Shown one piece after another: positions 15,949 to 24,178 of a stretch of 48,853 nt of DNA. Where the stretch lies: contig NZ_JARWOV010000029.1 in assembly GCF_029868855.1 (NCBI RefSeq), positions 1-48,853 of the forward strand, given 5' to 3'. A program made the position numbers and the translations under genes. The DNA is from Nocardia carnea (lineage in GTDB: Bacteria; Actinomycetota; Actinomycetes; Mycobacteriales; Mycobacteriaceae). The stretch's first letter is position 1; each line of letters begins with the position of its first letter. The notes beneath the pieces are model-generated. The model was not told the origin of the DNA, made no database searches, and saw nothing but the letters and a program-made list of their open reading frames with translations.

Positions 15949-16926
15949 CTATTCGACCAGGCCCTCGCTCTTCAGCCAGTCGTAGGCGACATCGGCGGGG
16001 TCCTCACCGTCGATATCGACGCGGGCGTTGAGGTCCTGCATCAGGTTGTCGGTGAGGCGTTCGGAGATCGTGCCCAGCAGTTCGCGCACCGGTGGATACC
16101 GTTCGACGATCTCGCCGCGCACCACCGCGGTGCCGCTGTAGGGCAGGAAGAACTTCCGGTCGTCGTCGAGGATCACCAGGTTCAGATTCTTCACCCGGCC
16201 GTCGGTCGTGTAGATCATGCCGAAATTGCACGGAGCGCTCTGGGCCGTCGCGGTGTAGACCACGCCGGCGTCCATCCGGGTGACGTTGGCGGCCGGCACA
16301 CCGTTCGGTTCACCGTAGGGGATCCCGTATTTCTCCAGCATCGGCAGGAAACCGTCGGACCGGCTGAAGAATTCGTCGTCGACGCAGAAGGTGCGGTCGG
16401 CGACCGGGAGGGCGGCCACATCGGACAACGAGCGCACTCCCAGCCGTTCGGCGGCCGGAGTCGAGGCCCCGAAGGCGTAGGTGTTGTTGAAGTTTGCCGG
16501 TGGCAACCACTCCAGGTCGTATTCGCTTTTCTCGATATCGTGGACGCGCTGCCACAGTTCCTGCGGGTCGGCGATGGACTCGGTCTGGTTGTGGTAGTTC
16601 ACCCAACCGGTGCCGGTGTACTCCCAGAGCACATCGGCGTCGCCGTTGAGCTGGGCCTGCCGCGACGAGGCCGAGCCCGGCGCACCCGTGAGATCCGTGA
16701 CCTCGGCGCCGGCGGCGGCCAGATAGGTGGCGGTGATCTTGCCCAGCAGCACACCTTCGGTGAAGCTCTTGGAGGTGACGGTGAGCCGCGCACCGTCCAG
16801 CGGTCGGGCGCCGCCGGGCAGGGTCGCGTCGTGGAAGGTTCCCGACGAGCTCACCAGCCCGCAGCCGGTGAGCACCAGCGCCAGCGTGGCGATCACGGTG
16901 ACCAGCCGGGTACGTGGCGCCGTCAT
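15949..16926 (-). CDS. OpuCC/ProX-type glycine betaine/choline-binding lipoprotein
   Basis: The ATG at 16926 overlaps the upstream permease stop (ATGA). The 325-residue product has a signal peptide with lipobox LTGC and then the OsmX/ProX-type substrate-binding fold: LTVTSKSFTEGVLLGKITA, DVLWEYTGTGWVNYHNQTES, then RDPNGxx-like blocks and KNLNLVILDDDRKFFLPYSG. It captures a quaternary ammonium compatible solute outside the membrane and delivers it to the two permeases. In homologues aromatic side chains form the binding cage, and several Tyr/Trp are present, but the exact ligand cannot be read. It is the last gene of a four-gene operon. Confidence 0.92.
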   Translation of the reverse strand: MTAPRTRLVTVIATLALVLTGCGLVSSSGTFHDATLPGGARPLDGARLTVTSKSFTEGVLLGKITATYLAAAGAEVTDLTGAPGSASSRQAQLNGDADVLWEYTGTGWVNYHNQTESIADPQELWQRVHDIEKSEYDLEWLPPANFNNTYAFGASTPAAERLGVRSLSDVAALPVADRTFCVDDEFFSRSDGFLPMLEKYGIPYGEPNGVPAANVTRMDAGVVYTATAQSAPCNFGMIYTTDGRVKNLNLVILDDDRKFFLPYSGTAVVRGEIVERYPPVRELLGTISERLTDNLMQDLNARVDIDGEDPADVAYDWLKSEGLVE

Positions 16927-17660
16927 GAGATCCCTCGCGGTGTCGCGGCCAGTTCGACGAGCCGGCCCAGCCAGTCGATGATCAATGCCAGCAGCGCGAC
17001 CAGGATCGCGCCGGAGACGAGCAGTTTCGGCAGGAACAGGGTGACGCCGGTGGTGATCAGCGTGCCGAGGCTGGTGGCGCCGATGAAGGTGCTCAGCGTC
17101 GCGGTGCCGACCAGGATCACCAGCGCGGTGCGCACACCGTTGAGGATCACCGGTACCGCCAGCGGTAGCTCCACCTGGAGCAGTGTGCGGGCGCCCGAGA
17201 AGCCGATCCCGCGTGATGCCTCGATCGTGCGCTGATCCACCTGCCGCAGGCCCACGATCGTGTTCTGCAGAATCGGCAGCACCGCGTACACGACCAGGCC
17301 CACGATCGCTGTCCGGAATCCGGTGCCCAGCCAGAAGGTGAACAGCACCAGCAGGCCGACCGCGGGCGCGGCCTGGCCGATATTGGCGATGTTGACGGCG
17401 AGGGGCTCGAATCGTTTCAGCGCGGGCCGGGTGAGCGCGATACCCAGCGGAATCGCGACGACGACCACGATCACCGTCGCCACCACGGTCAGTTTGATGT
17501 GCTCGAGAATGGTGGTCTGCAGATTCGCCCAGCTCAGCGACGCCTGCTCGGTCGGGGTGAAGGTCGTCGACCGATACCACAGGAGGTAGCCGATTCCGAT
17601 GACCACGATGATGAGCGGCTCGAACCAGACATCGAGCGGTAGCCGGCGCAGGCGGTTCAT
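16923..17660 (-). CDS. OpuCB/ProW-type ABC permease
   Basis: A permease of 245 residues with about six membrane segments. It contains the BPD_transp_1 coupling loop EASRGIGFSGARTLLQVELP, which docks on the ATPase. The ATG at 17660 overlaps the ATPase stop as ATGA and its own stop overlaps the start of the binding protein, so the three are translationally linked. A long periplasmic stretch near the N-terminus (YRSTTFTPTEQASLSWANLQ) is typical of one of the two subunits in OpuC-like systems. It pairs with the 214-residue permease at 19149-19793. Confidence 0.92.
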   Translation of the reverse strand: MNRLRRLPLDVWFEPLIIVVIGIGYLLWYRSTTFTPTEQASLSWANLQTTILEHIKLTVVATVIVVVVAIPLGIALTRPALKRFEPLAVNIANIGQAAPAVGLLVLFTFWLGTGFRTAIVGLVVYAVLPILQNTIVGLRQVDQRTIEASRGIGFSGARTLLQVELPLAVPVILNGVRTALVILVGTATLSTFIGATSLGTLITTGVTLFLPKLLVSGAILVALLALIIDWLGRLVELAATPRGIS

Positions 17661-19084
17661 GACGGGCCGGCCGAATCACTGTCGTCGCGACCGGATTCCG
17701 CGGTGGCCCCGCGGTCGGTGGCCGCGGGGCGCGCGGAGCCGGTCGTCTCGGACGCGGTGCCGGGCGCCGGAGACTGAGGGCCGGTTCCGGTGGCGGAGTG
17801 TTCGCCACCGGCCGCGGCGGGGGTTTCGTCGTCGGCCGCGATCACGGGTGTCGGCGCCGGATCCGTTCCGTCCACGTAGGTGGTGTAGGAAACCTCGGTT
17901 TCCTCCTCACGCACTTCGGCCAGTTTGTCCCGGATCAAATCGGTCACCGACCCGATGCTCAGCGATCCGACCACCGCGCCGCGGCCGTCGGTGACCAGTG
18001 CGGCCCCCTGACTGGTCGCGAGCATGGCGTCCAGTGCGTCGTTGAGGGTCGAGGACCGGGCTACCACCGGCAGGCGCCGGTCCAGGAAATCGGAGACCTC
18101 GGGTTTGGTCGCCATCTCCGTGAGTGTCGGCCAGGACCGCGGCCGGCCGGCACTGTCGACCACCACGACCCAGGTGTGCCCGGCGGCTTTCGCGCGCTCG
18201 ATCACGGCGGGCGCGGGCTCCCCGATGCGAGCGGTGATCACGTCGTGGATCTCGACATCGCGCACCCGGGATACGGTGAGGTACGCGAGTTTCGCGCCGG
18301 AGCCGACGAATTCCTCCACGAACGGGGTCGCGGGGTCGGTGAGGATTTCCTCCGGAGTCGCGTACTGCTCGATATGACCGCCCTCGGACAGGATGAGCAC
18401 CCGGTCGCCGAGTTTGGTGGCCTCCTCGAAATCGTGGGTGACGACCACGATGGTTTTCCCGAGTTCCTGCTGGATGGCCAGCAGACTGTCCTGCAGGCGG
18501 GCCCGGGTGATCGGGTCGACCGCGCCGAACGGTTCGTCCATCAGCAGCACCGGCGGATCGGCCGCCAATGCGCGCGCCACACCGACGCGCTGCTGCTGTC
18601 CGCCGGACATATCCTTCGGCAGGCGGCCGGCGAATTCCGCCGGGTCTAGTCCGACCAGGTCGAGCAGGTATTCGGTGCGTTCGGCGATCCGTTTCTTGTC
18701 CCAGCCCAGTACCCGAGGAATCGCGCCGATGTTCTTGGCGACCGTCCAGTGCGGGAAGAGCCCGCCGGACTGGATGACATAGCCGATGGACTGCCGCAGT
18801 TTGTCCGGGTCCTCCCGGGTCACATCGCGGTCACCGATGAGGATGCGTCCCTCGGTCGGTTCGATCAACCGGTTGATCATCTTCAGTGTGGTGGTCTTAC
18901 CGCAGCCCGAGGGCCCGACGAACGCGACGATCTCGCCGGCGGCGATCTCGAGGTCCAGGCGGGCCACCGCGGGAGTTTCCTGGCCCTTGTAGCGCTTGAC
19001 GACCGAATCCAGGGTGATCGATGCTCCGGTCACCGCCCGGTCCGGGGTCGCCGGCGCGGTCCGGCCGGTTACTGCCTCTGTCAC
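17657..19084 (-). CDS. OpuCA/ProV-type ABC ATPase with tandem CBS domains and acidic tail
   Basis: The GTG at 19084 follows AAGGAGG. The 475-residue protein has an ABC domain (about 22-260) with Walker A GPSGCGKTTT at 57-66, signature MSGGQQQRVGVARAL and Walker B PPVLLMDEPFGAVD. Two CBS repeats follow (about 285-395), ending in RGAVVGSLSIGSVTDLI. In OpuA-type importers CBS domains sense ionic strength or c-di-AMP and gate uptake. The last 70 or so residues are Pro, Ala, Thr, Ser and acid-rich, with no predicted fold. That tail is longer than in OpuCA proteins I know. The enzyme energises the two adjacent permeases. Confidence 0.93.
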   Translation of the reverse strand: MTEAVTGRTAPATPDRAVTGASITLDSVVKRYKGQETPAVARLDLEIAAGEIVAFVGPSGCGKTTTLKMINRLIEPTEGRILIGDRDVTREDPDKLRQSIGYVIQSGGLFPHWTVAKNIGAIPRVLGWDKKRIAERTEYLLDLVGLDPAEFAGRLPKDMSGGQQQRVGVARALAADPPVLLMDEPFGAVDPITRARLQDSLLAIQQELGKTIVVVTHDFEEATKLGDRVLILSEGGHIEQYATPEEILTDPATPFVEEFVGSGAKLAYLTVSRVRDVEIHDVITARIGEPAPAVIERAKAAGHTWVVVVDSAGRPRSWPTLTEMATKPEVSDFLDRRLPVVARSSTLNDALDAMLATSQGAALVTDGRGAVVGSLSIGSVTDLIRDKLAEVREEETEVSYTTYVDGTDPAPTPVIAADDETPAAAGGEHSATGTGPQSPAPGTASETTGSARPAATDRGATAESGRDDSDSAGPS

Positions 19085-19148
19085 GGTGCCTCCTTCGAAG
19101 CGGGGTCGTGCGGGCCGCGGAGGCCGGAGCGTTGGCGGAGGTAGTGCA

Positions 19149-19793
19149 TCATGACAATCCCTTTGCGATGGTGAAACGTCCGAGCGCGACGAGCAGCGCG
19201 TCGAAAACCAGCGCGATGGCGACGATGAGAATCGTGCCGGTCAACGCCATTTCCAGCGCGTTCGCACCACCGAGCCGGGAGAGTCCGTTGAAGATCAGCG
19301 AGCCGAGGCCCGGCCCCAGTACATAGGCGACGATGGCCGCGACGCCGACGATCATCTGCGTGGACACCCGGATACCGGTGAGGATCACCGGCCACGCGAT
19401 GGGCAGTTCGACAGTGAGCAGGATCCGCCATCGGGAAAAGCCGATCCCCCGGGCGGATTCGACGACCGAGGCCGGTACCGAACGCAAACCGACGATCGCA
19501 TTGCCGATCACCGGCAGGGCCGCGAAGAACGCCAGCATCAGGAAGGACGGGACCACACCGAGCCCGAACGGCACCAGCAGCAGCGCCAGCAGGGCCAGCG
19601 AGGGAATGGTCAGCGCGACCCGGCTCGAGGTCAGCGACAGCGACGACAGCAGCGGCGTCCGGTACACCGCCACCGCGATGAGCACGGCGACGATACTGCC
19701 GGCCAGTACCGTCTGGAATGCCAGCGAGGCATGCTGGTAGGTGAGGAACGCCAGCGTCTCGCCTCGCCCCTGGACGTAACTCCACAGATTCAC
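19149..19793 (-). CDS. OpuCB/OpuCD-type ABC permease, first gene of the osmolyte-importer operon
   Basis: The GTG at 19793 has GAGGGGA upstream. The product is 214 residues with about five to six membrane segments and the coupling motif ESARGIGFSRWRILLTVELP. It belongs to the same family as the permease at 16923-17660 and forms the other half of the channel. The 64 bp between this gene and the ATPase start contain the ATPase ribosome-binding site and no terminator. Gene order is permease, ATPase, permease, binding protein. Confidence 0.92.
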   Translation of the reverse strand: MNLWSYVQGRGETLAFLTYQHASLAFQTVLAGSIVAVLIAVAVYRTPLLSSLSLTSSRVALTIPSLALLALLLVPFGLGVVPSFLMLAFFAALPVIGNAIVGLRSVPASVVESARGIGFSRWRILLTVELPIAWPVILTGIRVSTQMIVGVAAIVAYVLGPGLGSLIFNGLSRLGGANALEMALTGTILIVAIALVFDALLVALGRFTIAKGLS

Positions 19794-20238
19794 GGGGATT
19801 CCCCTCGTCGGCGGCGGACCGGTCCGGCACCGGCCCGCACGAGCTCACAGACGCGCGAGTCGCAACACTAACCGAAACCCGGACACCTGACCGGGTACGC
19901 CGCGCGGTGGACCGAGCGCTGTACCCCGGACCGCAGGCGTATATGCAGCGCTCAGCGGCCTTCCGGCGATGGTCCGGACTGCCGGGTGGTTTGCGATCAC
20001 AGTGATTTCATACCCACGTCCGGCCTCGCCGACGCGCCCCGCCTCCGCTCCGAATCACTCGCCCGAGTAATCCACCCGACCCCATGTGGCCTATGGCGCC
20101 CGGGACGCCGCCACTCGCCTGGCGGTGGCGGCGCTCCCGTTTTCGCCCGTGCGGCCACCACCTACGGCACCGAGATGCGGTGGCCGCACCGAACCGCGTC
20201 CCGCCGGTATCGTTTCACCGCTCACGTTCCATCCGAAT
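19794..20238. other. 445-bp gene-free interval
   Basis: No coding frame with a plausible start and composition is present. It should hold the promoter of the osmolyte-importer operon at its left end and the fadD-like terminator (20106-20133) at its right. The open frames here are Arg/Pro-rich shadow frames. Confidence 0.6.
20106..20133 (-). terminator. Hairpin downstream of the acyl-CoA ligase gene
   Basis: CGCCGCCAC (20106-20114) pairs exactly with GTGGCGGCG (20125-20133), and the loop can extend the helix with CGCC/GGCG past one bulged T. It lies about 105 bp past the ligase stop at 20239. Confidence 0.5.
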
Positions 20239-21840
20239 TCATGCTCGTGCCGAACCGGTCGAATCACCCTGGGCATACGTTTCCCGCAGAACAGTTTTCA
20301 ATACCTTGCCGCTGGGGTTGCGCGGTAGCTCGGCGACCAGCGCGACTTCCTTGGGACATTTGTATCCGGCCAGCCGGGTGCGGGCGAAGGCCTCGACTCC
20401 CTCGGCCGTCGGCGGCGTCGCGGGATCCGCCGGGACGATCACCGCGAGCGGCGCCTCGCCCCAGGTGGGATGCGGGACACCGATCACCGCGACATCGGCG
20501 ATGCCGGGGTGCGCGGCCAGGATGTTCTCCACTTCGGCGCAGTAGATGTTCTCCCCACCCGAGATGATCATGTCCTTCTTGCGGTCGACGACGAACAGAT
20601 AGCCGTCTTCGTCCCGGCGCACCAGATCGCCGGAGTGGAACCAGCCGCCGGCGAAGGCACGTTCCGTCTCCTCCGGTTTGTTCCAGTACTCCTTCATGAC
20701 AGTGGGCCCCCGGTAGACGATTTCGCCCACCTCCCCGGCCGGCACATCGTTCATCTCGTCGTCGACGATGCGGATCTCGACATTCAGAATCGGCGTGCCG
20801 ACCGAGCCGATCTTGCGGATCGCGTCTTCACCGCGCAGGGTGCAGGTCACCGGGCTGCACTCGGTCTGGCCGAATGCCGTCGACACCGAAGCCTGCGGGA
20901 AGGTCTCGATCATGGTGCGCAGCAGTGTGGTCGAGGCGGGTGCCGCACCCCAGGAGATCTGCCGCAGGGCGGACAGGTCGTATGTCCCGATATCCGGCAG
21001 CGCGCAGATCGCCTGCCACTGTGCCGGGACGAAGAAACAGCTCGAAACACGTTCCCGCGCCAGGAGTTCCACCGATGCCGCGGGATCGAACCCACCAGAG
21101 GCCGTGATCACGAACGTACCGCCGGGCAGCAGGCACATCAGATAACTGGACAACCCGGCGATATGGAACAGCGGTGCCCCGTTGAGCGCCACGGGGTCGA
21201 CATCACCGGAGGTGCCCTGGTGCAGACTGACACTGAAGGCGTGCAGCAGCAGGTTGGTATGCGTCAGCACCGCCCCCTTCGGGCGCCCGGTGGTGCCCGA
21301 GGTGTACATGATGTACGCCGCCGAATTCTCGTCGACGGGGTCGGCCCGGCACACCGGATCGGCCGCTGCCAGCGCGGCCTCGTAATCGTCGCCGCAGTCC
21401 CCCGCTGCGCCGGATTCCCCGTCGATCACCAGACAGGTCCGCACACCGGGCGCCTTTCGCCGCGCATCGGCCAGGACACCGGCGAACCGGGCATCCACCA
21501 CGGCCGCGACCGCGCCGGAATCCTCCAGCAGATAGGCGATTTCGGCGGCCGTCAGCCGGAAGTTGATCGGAACGCAGATCGCACCGGCCCGCATCGGCGC
21601 AAGGAACGCCTCCACGACCTCCATCGAATTCAGGCCCAGCACAGCCACACGATCTCCCGCGCCGACGCCGCGCTCACGTAACGCGTTCGCCAACCGGGAA
21701 ACCCGTTCGTCCAAAGTACGGTAGTTACGCGAAATTCCGCCGAATCGCAAGGCGGAAGTCTCCGGCGTCTTCCGTGCGTGCCGGGCAAGCTGATCGCCTG
21801 CGCTCATTCCTCGGGACATCATTTCCGCAGCACCGGCCAT
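20239..21840 (-). CDS. Acyl-CoA synthetase (AMP-dependent, FadD-type)
   Basis: The ATG at 21840 has TGGAG upstream. The 533-residue enzyme belongs to the ANL superfamily. Its phosphate-binding loop is YTSGTTGRPKG at 179-189, then FGQTECSPVT, the hinge region YLFVVDRKKDMIISGGENIY, and the C-terminal Lys in SGKVLK near 512-515. It activates a carboxylic acid to the acyl-adenylate and acyl-CoA in the cytosol. Chain length or aromatic preference cannot be read. The neighbouring P450, 123 bp upstream on the same strand, suggests both handle one hydrophobic acid, for example a steroid side chain or terpenoid. Two short inverted repeats precede it. Confidence 0.93.
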   Translation of the reverse strand: MAGAAEMMSRGMSAGDQLARHARKTPETSALRFGGISRNYRTLDERVSRLANALRERGVGAGDRVAVLGLNSMEVVEAFLAPMRAGAICVPINFRLTAAEIAYLLEDSGAVAAVVDARFAGVLADARRKAPGVRTCLVIDGESGAAGDCGDDYEAALAAADPVCRADPVDENSAAYIMYTSGTTGRPKGAVLTHTNLLLHAFSVSLHQGTSGDVDPVALNGAPLFHIAGLSSYLMCLLPGGTFVITASGGFDPAASVELLARERVSSCFFVPAQWQAICALPDIGTYDLSALRQISWGAAPASTTLLRTMIETFPQASVSTAFGQTECSPVTCTLRGEDAIRKIGSVGTPILNVEIRIVDDEMNDVPAGEVGEIVYRGPTVMKEYWNKPEETERAFAGGWFHSGDLVRRDEDGYLFVVDRKKDMIISGGENIYCAEVENILAAHPGIADVAVIGVPHPTWGEAPLAVIVPADPATPPTAEGVEAFARTRLAGYKCPKEVALVAELPRNPSGKVLKTVLRETYAQGDSTGSARA

Positions 21841-21851
21841 GTTGCACTCCA

Positions 21852-21906
21852 GATTCGGGTCGATCGAATCCGAAGCCTACGCCCGACCCGTAACGCTTCG
21901 TAGCGT
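21852..21906. promoter_or_regulatory. Two small inverted repeats before the acyl-CoA ligase gene
   Basis: GATTCG/CGAATC (21852-21857 and 21865-21870) and ACGCT/AGCGT (21893-21897 and 21902-21906) lie 12-66 bp upstream of the ATG at 21840. Either may be a repressor site; arms are short. Confidence 0.3.
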
Positions 21907-21963
21907 ATTCGGCATTCCCAGACAGTGACCGCCGCATGTTCAGTGGGATGACGGCGCGCCGGT

Positions 21964-23175
21964 TCAGGCGTGGACCGCGGGCTGACCGACAGTGATCGGC
22001 ACGGTTTCCCAGCCGCGCATCGTCGAAGTGGACGAGAGTTCCAGCGCGTCCCAGTCGACCTCCCACACCGGGAAACGTTTCAGGAACTCCTCCAGCGCGA
22101 CTCGCGCCTCCAGCCGGGCCAGTGAGGCACCGAGGCAGTAATGGGTGCCGAAGCCGAAGGTTCGCAGATTGCTGATCTTGCGGTGGATATCGTAGGTGTC
22201 CGGATCGTCCCAGCGACCGGGGTCGCGGTTGGCGGAAGCGACCAGCAGCATCATGGCACTCCCGGCCGGCACCGTGGTGCCGTGCAGTTCCACATCGGTG
22301 GTGACATACCGGGCGATGGCGTGGCCGGTCGGTTCGAAACGCAGGGTCTCCTCGATCGCGTTCGGGATGAGCCGCGGATCCTCGACCAGTTCGGCACGTT
22401 GCCGCGGGTGGCGGGCCAGTAGTGTTCCCAGCCAGCCGAGTAGCCGGGCGGTGGTCTCGTTACCGGCGCCGGCGACCACCGAGATATAGGTCAGGATCTC
22501 CTGCCGGGTGAGCGTGCGCGTCACGCCTTCGGTGTCTTCGAATTGCGCGTTCAGCAGCTCGGTCATCAGATCGTCGGAGGGATGCTCGGCGCGCCAATCG
22601 ATGTACTCGGCGAAGCTGTCGGCGTGCGGAATGGCCTGATCCGATATCTGCATCTGCTGTCCGGGCTCGGTGCGCAGATTCGCATCCGCCCGGTCGCGGA
22701 CACCCTGCTGATCGTCCTCCGGGATACCGAGCAGCATCCCGATCACCCGCATCGGCACCTCGTTGGCGAACGAGGTCATCAGGTCGAAACTGCCCGCGCC
22801 GGCGAGGCGGTCCAGCGATCGCGTGCACATATCGCGGATCTGTGGCTCCAGCGAGAGCACCCGGCGCGGCGTGAATACCCGCGCGAGCAGCGCACGGTGG
22901 ATATCGTGCGCCGGCGGGTCCTCCATCAGCAAGGTACCCGGCGGGATCTCGATTCCCGCCTTGATGATTTCGAGGATCGGTCCGCGCGACGAGGAGAAGG
23001 TCTGCCAGTCCAGCAGGGCGCGGTCGACATCGTCGTAGCGGCTCAGCACATAGAAATCGTGCTCGTCGTTGTAGTAGAGCGGTGCTTCGCGCCGTAACCG
23101 GTCGTAGATCGGGTAGGGGTCGCGGGCGATATCACGATCGAAGGGATCCCAGTAGACCTGGTCTGCACGGCGCAC
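21964..23175 (-). CDS. Cytochrome P450
   Basis: The GTG at 23175 is preceded by GAAGGAG. The 403-residue protein has the full bacterial P450 set: I-helix AGAGNETT (235-242), the ExxR motif in AIEETLRF, and the heme-binding loop FGFGTHYCLGA with Cys347 as the thiolate ligand. It is soluble and would need ferredoxin and reductase partners, none of which are beside it. The sequence type (EDPPAHDIHRALLARVFTPR) resembles mycobacterial CYP families active on steroids or fatty acids, but I do not assign a CYP number. A paired inverted repeat lies at 23250-23276. Confidence 0.95.
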   Translation of the reverse strand: MRRADQVYWDPFDRDIARDPYPIYDRLRREAPLYYNDEHDFYVLSRYDDVDRALLDWQTFSSSRGPILEIIKAGIEIPPGTLLMEDPPAHDIHRALLARVFTPRRVLSLEPQIRDMCTRSLDRLAGAGSFDLMTSFANEVPMRVIGMLLGIPEDDQQGVRDRADANLRTEPGQQMQISDQAIPHADSFAEYIDWRAEHPSDDLMTELLNAQFEDTEGVTRTLTRQEILTYISVVAGAGNETTARLLGWLGTLLARHPRQRAELVEDPRLIPNAIEETLRFEPTGHAIARYVTTDVELHGTTVPAGSAMMLLVASANRDPGRWDDPDTYDIHRKISNLRTFGFGTHYCLGASLARLEARVALEEFLKRFPVWEVDWDALELSSTSTMRGWETVPITVGQPAVHA

Positions 23176-23249
23176 GGGCGAACTCCTTCGATCACTACGG
23201 GCTCAGCGGCGTCGAGCTTCAGTTCGGACACCCGAAGAATCCCACTTTC

Positions 23250-23276
23250 AATTGTCGATAACGACATTATCAATTG
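23250..23276. promoter_or_regulatory. Imperfect palindrome upstream of the P450 gene
   Basis: GATAA (23257-23261) and TTATC (23267-23271) are inverted around CGACA, and each is flanked by CAATTG (23250-23255 and 23271-23276), with a 2-bp offset on the left. On the minus strand GATAAT also resembles a -10 box. The AT-rich dyad suits a TetR-type operator about 75 bp before the start. Confidence 0.5.
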
Positions 23277-23455
23277 TGGATTCCCGCAGTGCCCGAATGC
23301 AACTGTTGCCTCGGCGGATCGAGGACGCCCAGGGCACCGCCGCAAACGCACGCACACCGCGATTGCACGCCTACGGCGACAGACAGGTGCCACAGAACAG
23401 CGCCGAGCGAGCCGGTCGACTCGTTCGGCGCTGCGGCAAGCCCGGACGGGCAGAC

Positions 23456-23917
23456 TCAGTTGCCCGGGCGCGGTACATCGCCGCGCCAGGCACCCGTTTC
23501 GTGGCCGCGGGTTTCGATGAACTGCTTGAACCGCTCGAGATCACTCTGGACACGGTGATCCAGGATCTTCAGCTTGTCCGCGGCATTCTCCACGAAACCT
23601 TCCGGGTCGATATCCATCTGCGTGATGATCCGGGTCGTCGAATCGTCGATCCGGTGGAACGTCACCACGCCGGCGTGACGGGGCCCGCTGTCGGAGCGCC
23701 AGGCCACACGTTCCTCGGGGTGCTGCTCGGTGATCGTGGCGTCGAACTCGCGAACCGACGGGCCGATCTCGATCTTCCAGTGCGTATGCGTGGCGTCGAG
23801 CTGGTCCACCCGCTCGACACCCTCCATGAACTGCGGAAACGATTCGAACTGCGTCCACTGGTCGTAGGCCGTGCGAATCGGTACCTCGACCTCGGTCGAA
23901 GCGGTGACAGTGCTCAT
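23456..23917 (-). CDS. SRPBCC family protein (cyclase/dehydrase type)
   Basis: A 153-residue protein from the ATG at 23917. The N-terminal STVTASTEVEVPIRTAYDQW and QFESFPQFMEGVERVDQLD blocks, followed by EERVAWRSDSGPRHAG, place it in the polyketide-cyclase/dehydrase SRPBCC branch common in high-GC actinobacteria. It has a long C-terminal helix (DLERFKQFIETRGHE). Many such proteins are stress-associated and of unknown ligand. It is transcribed away from the emb gene and toward the P450, separated from the P450 start by 280 bp, so probably has its own promoter. Confidence 0.8.
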   Translation of the reverse strand: MSTVTASTEVEVPIRTAYDQWTQFESFPQFMEGVERVDQLDATHTHWKIEIGPSVREFDATITEQHPEERVAWRSDSGPRHAGVVTFHRIDDSTTRIITQMDIDPEGFVENAADKLKILDHRVQSDLERFKQFIETRGHETGAWRGDVPRPGN

Positions 23918-24178
23918 TCACTACCTCACTTGCTCTCGCGCCCGGTGCCGCACCCGCATCGGATCAGTCGGGCGAGGCCCCGGGTGTGCGGTTTCGGTAC
24001 ATGCGAGGCCTACCCGGGCGACCGCCGGACAAACAAGGCGCGCGAACGGCAGCCGTCCGGTGAAAATCCGCATCGAGAGAAATATCCATGTTTCAAGTCA
24101 CCGTTTTCCGCAACCGTTCCGATCCCCGGACCGGCGAACCGGAATCGTCGCTGCTCGAGCGGCCGCGGGAAAAACGGG

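Noticed and set aside
16927..17808. N-terminal extension of the binding-protein frame
   Set aside because: It lies inside the permease gene; the lipoprotein signal peptide begins at the ATG at 16926.
23252..24178. Upstream extension of the emb reading frame
   Set aside because: It is antisense to the SRPBCC gene at 23456-23917 and lacks any family similarity; Emb homology begins after 24251.
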